Assembly (NCBI RefSeq): GCF_015234215.1
Contig: NZ_JADEKP010000001.1
Location: forward strand, 1,488,001-1,552,000
Length of the DNA: 64,000 nucleotides
Direction: 5' to 3'
Source of the DNA: Clostridium chrysemydis
Lineage (GTDB): Bacteria > Bacillota > Clostridia > Clostridiales > Clostridiaceae
Every line of letters begins with the position of its first letter. Within the stretch, counting starts at the first letter, position 1. This document shows, in pieces, positions 27,606 to 36,270 of the stretch. The translations under genes were made by a program, and so were the position numbers. A model generated the notes under the pieces. That model was not told the DNA's origin. It saw only the letters and a program-made list of their open reading frames with translations, and made no database searches.

Positions 27606-27896
27606 TTATACTTCGTAATCTACAACGTTTCTATCTATTGCTATTTCTTTTACGAACTTCCCTACCTCTAAATGAAGAGGATGATTTTGATATATATCTA
27701 AATCTTTTAAAGATTTAAATTCTGAAAATAAAACTATATCCTTTTTAGCATCCGATTTATTTATATTTATTCCAACTTCTATATCTACTATCTCTTCTAT
27801 TTTTCCTTTTAAAGATTCAAGCATTCTCTTCATTTCCTTCATATTTTCTTCTTTGTTTTCTTCTTTAATGTTCCAAGTTACTATATGTTTAATCAT
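27606..27896 (-). CDS. Dabb (stress-responsive A/B barrel) domain protein
   Basis: This 96-residue dimeric alpha-beta barrel protein begins MIKHIVTWNIKEENKEEN, contains LESLKGKIEEIVDIEVGINI and LFSEFKSLKDLDIYQNHPLH, and ends near VVDYEV, all Dabb family features. The biochemical role is unknown. It is the first gene of a two-gene unit with fliB (18 bp gap). It has a GAGGTG site and an extended -10 promoter with a small palindrome at the -35 position. Confidence 0.88.
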   Translation of the reverse strand: MIKHIVTWNIKEENKEENMKEMKRMLESLKGKIEEIVDIEVGININKSDAKKDIVLFSEFKSLKDLDIYQNHPLHLEVGKFVKEIAIDRNVVDYEV

Positions 27897-27927
27897 AAAT
27901 TACACCTCACAAATTTAATTCATTGAT

Positions 27928-27957
27928 ATTATATCATATCTTACAAAAGTGTAAGTT
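27928..27957 (-). promoter_or_regulatory. Promoter of the Dabb-fliB unit with overlapping palindrome
   Basis: TGATATAAT (27928-27936, leftward) is an extended -10. Directly upstream lies the inverted repeat CTTACA-CTTT-TGTAAG (about 27938-27953), where a -35 box would be. It could be a repressor site. Confidence 0.5.
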
Positions 27958-28039
27958 TAAATTAAGTGTTTTCAATATTAGAATATTCATCTTTAACTTA
28001 TAATTTAGTCATAAGATAAATAAAAGTGAGGTAAGATTT

Positions 28040-28411
28040 ATGAAAAAGCCAATTAGTATTTTATTAATTATATTAGTTTTAGGGGGAGGGTTCTTCGCTT
28101 TCAAAGCTGGAATATTAGATTTAAATTCAGATGCTTATTATGTAAAAATAACTACTGACGGTAAAGTAAAAGAGGTTAAAATAGTTGATGGGTCTATTAT
28201 TAAAAAATATGATTATAATTTTAAAGCTTATAACGAAAAAGGAACTGAAATAGATGTAACGTTCTCTGCAGTAAAGAATTTAAAGAAAGATAGATATTTA
28301 AAAATTTCACCAAAGACTACAAAAGATAATGAAGTAAATGAAATTAAAACTTATGAGGAAGTTTCAAAAGATAAGGTTCCATCAAAAGCATTAAGCAATT
28401 TAGACAAATAA
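28040..28411 (+). CDS. YxeA-family secreted protein
   Basis: This 123-residue protein has an N-terminal hydrophobic segment (about residues 5-24, signal peptide or anchor) followed by a beta-rich domain. YYVKITTDGKVKE, YDYNFKAYNEKGTEIDVTFSA and KNLKKDRYLKISPK match the YxeA/DUF1093 family of Firmicutes, OB-like small extracellular proteins of unknown role. The GTGAGGT site is 8 bp before the ATG. It converges on the rubredoxin-reductase gene and shares its terminator. Confidence 0.83.
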   Translation: MKKPISILLIILVLGGGFFAFKAGILDLNSDAYYVKITTDGKVKEVKIVDGSIIKKYDYNFKAYNEKGTEIDVTFSAVKNLKKDRYLKISPKTTKDNEVNEIKTYEEVSKDKVPSKALSNLDK

Positions 28412-28436
28412 GAGAGTGGCAAAAAGCCACTCTCTT
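28410..28436. terminator. Shared terminator between yxeA-like gene and the reductase pseudogene
   Basis: AAGAGAGTGGC-AAAAA-GCCACTCTCTT, a perfect 11-bp stem that overlaps both stop codons. Confidence 0.85.
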
Positions 28437-29297
28437 ATATTGCGTCTAAATCTTTAGCTGGACCAAACATCTCATAGTTTCTATCTTCTTTAGAAACTCC
28501 AATTTCCTTTAAAGTATCGTTTATATGCTTCATAAATCCAAGAGGTCCGCAAAAATAAAATTCTCCTCTTTTTGGCATATTATTAATAAGCCATTCCTTG
28601 CTTACTATCCCTAAGTTATCATAATCTTCTAAAATCTTATCACTTTCTAATGGATCTTGATAAAATACTGCACTTTTAATATTTTTATGCTTTTCTTTTA
28701 AAATTCTAAGTTCTTCTTTGAAAGTGTGAGCCTTGCTATTTAACACAGCCTGTACAAATAAAATATCACGTCCCTCTTCTGCTGCTTCATAAAGCATTGA
28801 CATAACAGGAGTAACTCCAATTCCGCCACTTAAAAATACTACAGGTCTATTAGAATATTCTTTTAAAACAAATTCTCCTAAAGGATTAGTTAATTTAACT
28901 ATATCTCCTTTATTTATATTATCATGTAAATAACTTGATACAATTCCCTTTTCTTCTCTTTTTACACTTATTCTATAAAGGTCTGACCCTGGTTTCATAG
29001 AAAGGCTATACTGCCTTATAGATCCTTTATTAGGTCCATTTTCAACAGCATCTATAGATATAAACTGACCTGCTTTATGATCTTTTAATTTTTTATCATC
29101 ATTTCTCTTAAAATAAAAAGAAGTTACAAAATCATTTTCTTTTACTTTGTTTACTACTTTATATTCTCAAATATAAAGTCCTCATCACTTTCTTCTTCTA
29201 TAAATTTATCAGGTCCTACATTACAAATAGGACATTTTAACGGGGCACTCTCCCCTTCATATACATAACCACAAACTGTGCATATAAATCTTTTCAT
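28435..29297 (-). pseudogene. Rubredoxin domain fused to FAD/NAD(P) oxidoreductase, interrupted by a frameshift
   Basis: Translation from 29297 (strong AGGAGGG site) gives a 47-residue rubredoxin-like domain with Cys6, Cys9, Cys22 and Cys25, ending at a TAG at 29154. A flavodoxin-reductase-type domain continues in the -1 frame from about 29165 with [18 protein letters not shown], the FAD motif RQYS, the NAD(P) motif GGIGVTPVMSM and the terminal CGPLGFM, and stops at 28435. That frame has a TGA at its start and no ATG, GTG or TTG until 28998, which is after the FAD motif. The full span is 863 bp; one extra base would give 287 residues, a sensible fused protein. So this is a one-base deletion, a sequencing error, or a frameshift site. 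If intact it would be an electron carrier reductase, perhaps in oxygen or NO defence. Confidence 0.8.
29154..29297 (-). CDS. Rubredoxin-like domain, N-terminal fragment of the frameshifted gene
   Basis: The 47-residue product can fold by itself: CxxC (6-9) and CPIC (22-25) bind one iron as in rubrerythrin-type rubredoxin domains. The spacing between pairs is only 12 residues, shorter than in free rubredoxins. The acidic tail ([12 protein letters not shown]) looks like a linker into the reductase domain. It may still be made, because its ribosome binding site is excellent. Confidence 0.75.
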   Translation of the reverse strand: MKRFICTVCGYVYEGESAPLKCPICNVGPDKFIEEESDEDFIFENIK

Positions 29298-29407
29298 AAA
29301 TTTCCCTCCTTTATATTTAATCTCTTAATCTTAGATATATTATATAACTAATTTATTTATTAATCAATAATTATTACTAATTAATAATTAAATGCGTTTT
29401 ATGGTAA

Positions 29408-29435
29408 TAAAAAAGAACCTTAAAGGTTCTTTTTT
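29408..29435. terminator. Terminator after the pseudouridine synthase gene
   Basis: AAAAAAGAACC-TTAA-GGTTCTTTTTT, nearly perfect and symmetrical; it overlaps the last codons of the gene and could also stop rightward transcripts. Confidence 0.88.
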
Positions 29436-30103
29436 AATTCTTCTAATTCACTTTTAGTTAACTCTCGATATTTTCCGTATTCTAAGTTATCAATTTTTAA
29501 ATTAAGTATTCTTATCCTCTCAAGCCTTAAGACGTTATAATAAAAGTTTTTACACATCCTTCTTATTTGCTTATTCAGTCCTTGAGTTAATATTATTTTA
29601 AAATCATAATCACTAACTTTTTCAATCTTGCATTTTCTAGTTTTAACTCCTAAAATCAAAACGCCGTTTTCCATACCTTCTATAAACTCATCTGTTATTA
29701 TTTTATCTACAGTTACTAGATATTCTTTTTCATGATGGTTTTCTGATTCTAATATATCATTTGCTAAATCCCCATCATTAGTAAGTAAAATAAGTCCTCT
29801 TGATAGTTTATCAAGCCTTCCTACAGGAAATATATAATCCTTATAATTAACATAGTCTATAATATTATCTCTAACATCTAAAGAGGCAGTGCAAGTTACT
29901 CCAACAGGTTTATTTAAAAGTAAATATACTTTCTCTTTTTCTTTTAAGATCTCACCATCTAAAAGAATTTCATCTGTTAATTCTACCCACTGCCCTTCAA
30001 TGCATTCTTTACCATTAACTAAAATTCTTCCGTTTTTTATTATGTTATTAGCTTCTTTTCTTGAACATATCCCAAAGTTACTTAGTAATTTATTTATTCT
30101 CAT
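29420..30103 (-). CDS. 23S rRNA pseudouridine synthase, RluF-like (RsuA family)
   Basis: The 227-residue enzyme has an N-terminal S4 RNA-binding domain (MRINKLLSNFGICSRKEANN) and the RsuA/RluB/E/F catalytic domain with Asp98 in VGRLDKLSRGLILLTNDGD. The segments HEKEYLVTVDK and LNKQIRRMCKNFYYNVLRLERIRI are closest to RluF, which modifies U2604 of 23S rRNA in E. coli. The exact target here is not proven. GGAG precedes the ATG. It is a single gene with its own terminator. Confidence 0.88.
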   Translation of the reverse strand: MRINKLLSNFGICSRKEANNIIKNGRILVNGKECIEGQWVELTDEILLDGEILKEKEKVYLLLNKPVGVTCTASLDVRDNIIDYVNYKDYIFPVGRLDKLSRGLILLTNDGDLANDILESENHHEKEYLVTVDKIITDEFIEGMENGVLILGVKTRKCKIEKVSDYDFKIILTQGLNKQIRRMCKNFYYNVLRLERIRILNLKIDNLEYGKYRELTKSELEELKKNL

Positions 30104-30182
30104 ATTTTAACTCCATCTAATTTTATAATTATATAATAACAATGGATATTACAATTAATCAATATAGTTAAAATAATAACTT

Positions 30183-33100
30183 TTATTTTTCTATATTACT
30201 ATCCTCTTTTACACTTTTATTTATAGCTCTATTAAATGGCCACCAATTTGCTTTTCCAAATATCTTTACCATTGCTGGTATAAATAACGGTAATATTATT
30301 ACAACGTATAATATTATACCTGTTAAAACTACCATTGATATCTCAATTAAAGATAAAACTCCTGAAGGTAAAAGTGCTGCAAATGTACCACTTAATATAA
30401 TTACAGCTGAAATAATTACTCCTCCCATACTTATCATAGTTTTAACTATACGTTTTTTCATATCCGGTTCTTTATCTTGATTAAACCTAGTCATTATAAA
30501 TATAGAGTAGTCTATTCCAAGTGCCATTAACACAACAAATCCAAAGAAGGAAGTTATCCAAGAAATACCTGGGTACCCCATAATCTTTTGAACTATTATC
30601 TGAACTATACTAATTGAAGTAAAGTAAGTTGCTACTAATGAAACCATTAGATATAGTGGCATAACAAGTGATTGAAGTATAAGAATTAAAGCCATAGTAA
30701 CACCTATTATTACAAATATTACAGCTTTATCATAATCCTTATCAGCCATTTTTTCAGTTTCATATGTTGTACTTGCTATTCCACCTACACCAATGTTTGC
30801 ATTTTCAAGTTTAGTCCCTTTTACACTTTCACTAACGATATTTTGTATTTCTGGAACTAGATTTACTGCATCATCTGAATAAGGATTTTTATTTGTTATA
30901 ACGTTAATTTCTGCAAGTTTTCCATCATTACTTATATATTGGTCTAGCGATTGTTTAAATTCACTATTACTAAATATCTCTATAGGAACATTTATACCAG
31001 ATATATTATAAGATAAGTTAGACCAATCATTAATGAATCCATTTGCATACTTCAATCCTTTTGTAACCTCTCCTATTCCGTTTGCACCATCATTTAAGCC
31101 TGCTTCAAGCTCGTTTATTTGACTACCAAACTCCTCAAATCCCTTTTTAATAGTACCTTGTCCGTTATAAATTTCTGTTAAAGCATTTTCTATTTCAGGT
31201 ACCTTTCCTTTAATTTCTTTTCCGCCTTCTAAAGATTTTGAAAGTCCATTATCTAAAGCGTCTAGTCCTGCACTTAACTCGTTTGCTCCCTTATTTATCT
31301 CATTTAATTTATTTATAACATCATCCTTTTTGCTATTTAAATCTTTTAAAGCACCATTTAAAAGGTTTATATCATCATTTAAATTCCTTCTTAATTTTTC
31401 TAAATCATCTTTAGCAGTATTTGAATTTAAAATCTTTTCTATATCCTTATTTAACTTTTCTAAGTTTTTATCATTTTTAGCTTCTGGGTGAAGTTTTACA
31501 TATTCATAAATATCACCTTTTATAGCACCAATTGTTTTTTGCATCTCCTCTTTGTCTTTTTGAAGAATTTTTGAATTATTCAACGTACTTAAAGCTTTAT
31601 TAGAATTATTTAATATATTTTGTCCCTTTTCATTTATAGTATTAAATACTTTTAAAACTTTAGCATTACTTAAACGAAGATCATTTACTTTCTCTCTTGC
31701 TGCATCTACTTTATTTTTTATTTCATTTGCACCCTTATGTTCTTCGTTTATACTATTTACTAATTCGCCAAGTGCAACATTTAACTCTTGAACACCTTCT
31801 TTTGTTTTTAATGTACCACTTTGAAGTTTTTCTGTTCCATTTTCCGCATCCTTTATTTTGCCTTTAGAATCACCTATTTGTTTACTTGCATCTTTTAATC
31901 CACCATTAATCTTATTTAAACCATCATTTGCTTTATCTATTCCGCTGTGAACTATAGACGCTTGATCGTTTACGTAAATTTCATCAAGCCTTGTTCCTGT
32001 AGGTCTAGTTACACTTAATACTTGTTTTACATCTCCATTTGAATTTTTTATATTATTTGATATTTTTTCCATAAGCGCAACATACTCTGGTTTTCTCATA
32101 TCTTCATCATTTTCTATATAAATTGACATAGGAGCTGTTTTACCAATTCCGAAATCATTTGACACAACGTTAAACCCAGCTTTTGCAGAATAGCTATCTC
32201 CTATTTCATTTATATTATTAAATGATTCCTTAAAGTCATTAAAAAATATAGGTGCTGCAAGAATAATAGCTATTGCTACTAAAACAGGTACTGGTTTTTG
32301 AAATGCTGTGCTTCCAAGTTTTCCCCAAAGTTTATTTTGCTCAACTTTAATTTCTCCTTTAACTGGCCAAAATAAATTCTTACCAAGCAAAATCATAACC
32401 GCTGGGAAAATAGTAAATAATGCCGCAATTAAAAATATTATCCCTATAGCAACTGCTACTGCGCTTCTATAAAGATTAAACTCTATAAAGTTTAAAGACG
32501 CAAATACAACAAAAACTGGCATAGCTGATGATAAAACTGTTTTACCTGCTGCAAAAAATGTAGTTTTAACTGCATCTACCCTATTGCTTCCTTTTGCAAT
32601 TTCTTCTTTAAACCTATTTAATAAAAGAATAGAATAATCTGTTCCTATACCAAACATAATAACTATCATAAATATCTGAGTATAGTTTGATAATGGAAAA
32701 TTAAACTTATCTGCAAGTATAGAAACTACTGCTTGTGCCCCTAAGTAGCTTATACCAACTGTTAGAAGTGGTATAAAAGGTGTAACTATAGATTTAAATA
32801 GAAGAATTAATACAACAAATATAAATATTACAGTTATTGTCTGGGTTTTATTTAATCCCTTTTGTGCCGCTAAATTTACATCTTGCTCTATTAAGTTTTC
32901 ACCTGTTAAATATGTTTTAACCCCATCTGTTTTAATTTTGTCTCCTATTGCATTACTTATTGTATCTGCACTTGCCCCCCTAGGGTCAATAGTAAGTAAG
33001 GCCATTATAGTTTTATTATTAGTTGAAACTAATTGTGATTTCAACTGAGATGTTTTAAAACTATCTGTTACACTTTTTACATATACACTCTCTTTATCCT

Positions 33101-33386
33101 TATCTAAATTTTCTAAAGTGTATTTTATGTTATCTTTATCTTTTTGTGTAAGTCCGTTATCATTATGAAATACTGCAATGTAACTATCATCGCTATTGAA
33201 CTTGTTATTGCTATTTATAAGACTTTCTATATTTTTAGAATAATCATTTGGTAACTGTATTCCTCCTTTTTTAGCTACTAATTTACTTAAAGAAGGTGAG
33301 TTTAATAATAAAACTCCTGTAAATACAATCCAAAGTACTATAACTAACAAACTTAAATATTTTTTCTTTTTCAATCCTTCCTCCAT
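30183..33386 (-). CDS. MMPL/RND-family membrane transporter with long coiled-coil insert
   Basis: This 1067-residue protein has two MMPL halves, each with about six helices: residues about 1-350 and 860-1060. Each half has the motif FGIGTDYSILLLNRF / ALGIDYSIFIMTRF, characteristic of YdfJ/MmpL transporters. Between the halves is a large extracytoplasmic region (about 400-850) rich in Lys, Asn, Gly and Leu with heptad-like repeats (IDKANDGLNKINGGLKDASK, LNEINKGANELSAGLDALDN), like the coiled-coil stalks of YhgE/Pip proteins. It probably exports lipids or drugs. A 9-bp palindrome sits on its promoter, yet no regulator gene is adjacent. GGTGG precedes the ATG. Confidence 0.9.
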   Translation of the reverse strand: MEEGLKKKKYLSLLVIVLWIVFTGVLLLNSPSLSKLVAKKGGIQLPNDYSKNIESLINSNNKFNSDDSYIAVFHNDNGLTQKDKDNIKYTLENLDKDKESVYVKSVTDSFKTSQLKSQLVSTNNKTIMALLTIDPRGASADTISNAIGDKIKTDGVKTYLTGENLIEQDVNLAAQKGLNKTQTITVIFIFVVLILLFKSIVTPFIPLLTVGISYLGAQAVVSILADKFNFPLSNYTQIFMIVIMFGIGTDYSILLLNRFKEEIAKGSNRVDAVKTTFFAAGKTVLSSAMPVFVVFASLNFIEFNLYRSAVAVAIGIIFLIAALFTIFPAVMILLGKNLFWPVKGEIKVEQNKLWGKLGSTAFQKPVPVLVAIAIILAAPIFFNDFKESFNNINEIGDSYSAKAGFNVVSNDFGIGKTAPMSIYIENDEDMRKPEYVALMEKISNNIKNSNGDVKQVLSVTRPTGTRLDEIYVNDQASIVHSGIDKANDGLNKINGGLKDASKQIGDSKGKIKDAENGTEKLQSGTLKTKEGVQELNVALGELVNSINEEHKGANEIKNKVDAAREKVNDLRLSNAKVLKVFNTINEKGQNILNNSNKALSTLNNSKILQKDKEEMQKTIGAIKGDIYEYVKLHPEAKNDKNLEKLNKDIEKILNSNTAKDDLEKLRRNLNDDINLLNGALKDLNSKKDDVINKLNEINKGANELSAGLDALDNGLSKSLEGGKEIKGKVPEIENALTEIYNGQGTIKKGFEEFGSQINELEAGLNDGANGIGEVTKGLKYANGFINDWSNLSYNISGINVPIEIFSNSEFKQSLDQYISNDGKLAEINVITNKNPYSDDAVNLVPEIQNIVSESVKGTKLENANIGVGGIASTTYETEKMADKDYDKAVIFVIIGVTMALILILQSLVMPLYLMVSLVATYFTSISIVQIIVQKIMGYPGISWITSFFGFVVLMALGIDYSIFIMTRFNQDKEPDMKKRIVKTMISMGGVIISAVIILSGTFAALLPSGVLSLIEISMVVLTGIILYVVIILPLFIPAMVKIFGKANWWPFNRAINKSVKEDSNIEK

Positions 33387-33397
33387 ATTGCACCACC

Positions 33398-33427
33398 TTA
33401 ATTTGATATTTCAAATTAATAATATCA
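33398..33427 (-). promoter_or_regulatory. Operator-like palindrome and -10 box of the MMPL gene
   Basis: TTAATTTGA-TATT-TCAAATTAA (33398-33419) is a perfect 9+9 palindrome 12 bp before the start. It overlaps an extended -10, TGATATTAT (33419-33427, leftward). This is the expected layout for a TetR or MarR repressor site. Confidence 0.65.
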
Positions 33428-33532
33428 TTTTTATATAAACACCCTATTAATATAGTTTAAAATTACTTTATAGCCAGATTAACTTTTTATAACAATTATG
33501 AATAAATTTACTGAAGAGATTCATTTTCAAAA

Positions 33533-33565
33533 AAAGGTTCCCGTAAATACTACGAGAACCTTTTT
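33533..33565 (-). terminator. Terminator after the Ca2+ ATPase gene
   Basis: AAAAAGGTTC and GAACCTTTTT arms with inner CGTA/TACG pairs; a T run follows leftward. It directly follows the stop codon. Confidence 0.87.
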
Positions 33566-36121
33566 CTATCTTGTTTTAAAATATAAATACATGCTATTTA
33601 TAAATGCAATTACACTTGAAAATGTAAGTACTATTGCCCAGTGGTTAAATCCAAGTGGAACTGTATGGAAGATTCCTGAAAGGAATGGTATATATAAAAC
33701 TGAGCACATCATTATAATAGATATCAAAACTGCTACTACTAAATATGGATTTGTAAATAACTTTATTTGAAATATTGAATGTCTTTCTGATCTACATTCA
33801 AATACGTGGAATAATTGTGATAAAACTAAAGTAGATAAAGCTATAGTTCTACAAGTTTGTAAATCCATACTAAAATATCTTCCTACCATAAATGACAAAA
33901 GTGTACAAAGTCCAATTAACGTTCCTCTAATTAATATTTTTTCTGTAAGCCCTCTTGAAAAAATACCTTCCTTTTTCTCTCTTGGCATCTGTCTCATTAT
34001 ATCAGAATCTGCTGGGTCTACCCCAAGTGCTATTGCAGGAAGTCCGTCTGTTGCTAAGTTTACAAATAATATTTGGATAGGTGTAAGCGGGTTTGGAAGC
34101 ATAAATAACGATGCAAGAAACATTGTTAACACTTCTCCTAAATTACAAGATAAAAGGTATCTTATAAATTTTCTTATATTATCATATATAGTTCTACCCT
34201 CTTCTACTGCTTCAACAATTGTATTAAAGTTATCATCCATAAGAATCATAGACGAAGCTTCTTTAGTTACATCTGTTCCTGATATTCCCATAGATATACC
34301 TATATCTGCTTCTTTTATAGCTGGTGCATCATTTACACCATCCCCAGTCATAGCTACTATGTTTCCATTTTTCTTAAAGGCTTTAACTATCCTTAATTTA
34401 TGATTTGGTGAAACTCTTGCAAAAACGCTTGTTACTTTTACCTTTTCATAAAGGTCTCTATCTGTTAATTTTTCTATATCTTCACCAGTTAAAACAGAGT
34501 CAGCTCCCTTACATATATTTAAAGATTTAGCTATAGCTAATGCTGTGTTTTTGTGATCCCCTGTAATCATAACAGGTTTTACTCCAGCTAGTTTACATTT
34601 TAAAACAGCATCGTGTGCTTCTTTTCTAGGTGGGTCTATACTTCCAACAAACCCTATAAATATTAAATCTCTTTCAATTGATTCATTCTTTTTAATATCT
34701 TTTTCTTTATAAGCTGCAGCTAAGCACCTTAAAGCTCTAGAGCTCATTATATTTAAACTATCATTAATAGATTTCTTTTTCATAAATGTAAGTTCTTTAA
34801 CTATACCGTCTTCATAAATATATTTGCATCTTTCTAGAATTTTTTCAGGTGCACCTTTTACAAAGCATGACTCTTTATCATCTTTTTTAACTATTACAGA
34901 CATCATCTTTCTAGTTGAATCAAAAGGATTATCATATATTCTTTTTACTCCATCTGTAAAAGAAGTTAAATCTTTTCCATTATTAAAAAACATATTAATT
35001 AATGCAATTTCAGTTGGATCTCCGTGAATGCTTTTATCAAAGTTTTTGCTTCCTTTATCAAAGGTACAATCGTTACAATGTATCAATGCTTCTTTTAATT
35101 TAGAAATACCCTTTATAGAATTTAAATTAACTTTTTCTAATTCTTGAATCTTTCCATTAATATAAACTTCTTTTACCGTCATTTTATTTTGAGTTAAAGT
35201 TCCTGTTTTGTCAGAACAAATTACTGACGTACAACCTAAAGTCTCAACTGCAGGTAATTTTCTAACTAATGCATTTTTCTTTAACATTCTAGATACTCCA
35301 AGGGCAAGGGCAACTGTAACTATAGCTGCAAGTCCTTCTGGTATTGCGGCTACTGCAAGGGATACTCCAAGTAAGAACATTTCTCCGATTTCATTTCCCC
35401 TAATTATTCCAAGTACTGTAACTACAGCACAGATAGCTAAGCATAAAATAACTAATACTTTCCCAAGTGAATCTAATTTCTCTTTTAGAGGTGACTTTTC
35501 CTCTTCTATATTTTGAAGTAGATACGCAATTTTTCCCATCTCGGTTTTCATACCAATTTCAAGAATTCTAAATAAACCCTTTCCTTTTAAAACATTTGTC
35601 CCCATATACCCTAGATTTTTTCCTCTTTTGTCTTCTTTGTTTACTCCAACTGACTCACCAGTTAAAAGAGATTCATCTACAACTATTAGAGATGACTCTA
35701 TAAATTCTCCATCTCCTGGTATCCTATCACCTGCCTCTAAAATAACAACATCCCCTATAGTTAAAAAGCAAGAATTTATTACTTTAATCCTTCCATCTCT
35801 ATATACTTTACAGGTAGGTGCTGCCATATCTTTAAGTGCTTCTAAAGACTTTTCTGTTTTAAATTCTTGAAAAAATCCAAGAAGTGCATTAACTATAACT
35901 ATAATAAGTATCGTTATAGCATCTGCTGTATCTCCCATTAGTCCAGAGATAACTGTAGCACCTATAAGTACCCAAACCATAAAATCATTAAACTGACTTA
36001 ATAGTATTTTAAAAATAGATGTCTTTTTCTTGTTTTCTAATTGGTTTAAACCATATGTTTTTAATCTCTTTTCTGCTTCTCTTGTTGAAAGTCCAGGCGA
36101 CGTATTTTCTTCTAATACCAA
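33566..36121 (-). CDS. Ca2+-transporting P-type ATPase (SERCA-like)
   Basis: This 851-residue P2A-type pump has all catalytic motifs: TGES (154-157), PEGLA in TM4 (261-265), DKTGTLT (304-310), KGAPE (422-426), MITGDHKNTA (518-527) and TGDGVNDAP (592-600). The TM5-TM6 Ca2+ ligands of SERCA are matched by CNLGEV and VNLATDGLPA, so Ca2+ export is well supported. The start is TTG at 36121 with AGGAGG nine bases upstream; no ATG occurs nearby. It is divergent from the CBS-pyrophosphatase gene. It is a useful intact reference for the degenerate ATPase at 12764. Confidence 0.94.
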   Translation of the reverse strand: MVLEENTSPGLSTREAEKRLKTYGLNQLENKKKTSIFKILLSQFNDFMVWVLIGATVISGLMGDTADAITILIIVIVNALLGFFQEFKTEKSLEALKDMAAPTCKVYRDGRIKVINSCFLTIGDVVILEAGDRIPGDGEFIESSLIVVDESLLTGESVGVNKEDKRGKNLGYMGTNVLKGKGLFRILEIGMKTEMGKIAYLLQNIEEEKSPLKEKLDSLGKVLVILCLAICAVVTVLGIIRGNEIGEMFLLGVSLAVAAIPEGLAAIVTVALALGVSRMLKKNALVRKLPAVETLGCTSVICSDKTGTLTQNKMTVKEVYINGKIQELEKVNLNSIKGISKLKEALIHCNDCTFDKGSKNFDKSIHGDPTEIALINMFFNNGKDLTSFTDGVKRIYDNPFDSTRKMMSVIVKKDDKESCFVKGAPEKILERCKYIYEDGIVKELTFMKKKSINDSLNIMSSRALRCLAAAYKEKDIKKNESIERDLIFIGFVGSIDPPRKEAHDAVLKCKLAGVKPVMITGDHKNTALAIAKSLNICKGADSVLTGEDIEKLTDRDLYEKVKVTSVFARVSPNHKLRIVKAFKKNGNIVAMTGDGVNDAPAIKEADIGISMGISGTDVTKEASSMILMDDNFNTIVEAVEEGRTIYDNIRKFIRYLLSCNLGEVLTMFLASLFMLPNPLTPIQILFVNLATDGLPAIALGVDPADSDIMRQMPREKKEGIFSRGLTEKILIRGTLIGLCTLLSFMVGRYFSMDLQTCRTIALSTLVLSQLFHVFECRSERHSIFQIKLFTNPYLVVAVLISIIMMCSVLYIPFLSGIFHTVPLGFNHWAIVLTFSSVIAFINSMYLYFKTR

Positions 36122-36270
36122 CTTCTTTTTCCTCCTAATAAATTGTTTCTTTTATATATATATTTAAAAGTATTTAAGTTATGAAACATTTTATTATTAA
36201 AGTCTACTTTACTTTTTTATATTTAAGAATTAAAATTATTATGTATTCGTATATAAAGGAGGAACTGACT

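Noticed and set aside
33498-33770. Plus-strand frame between the MMPL and Ca2+ ATPase genes
   Set aside because: It includes the ATPase terminator and the antisense of the ATPase C-terminal helices.
36181-36270. N-terminal extension of the CBS-pyrophosphatase
   Set aside because: It has no binding site and encodes 30 unrelated hydrophobic residues, while the ATG at 36271 has a strong site and the conserved family start.
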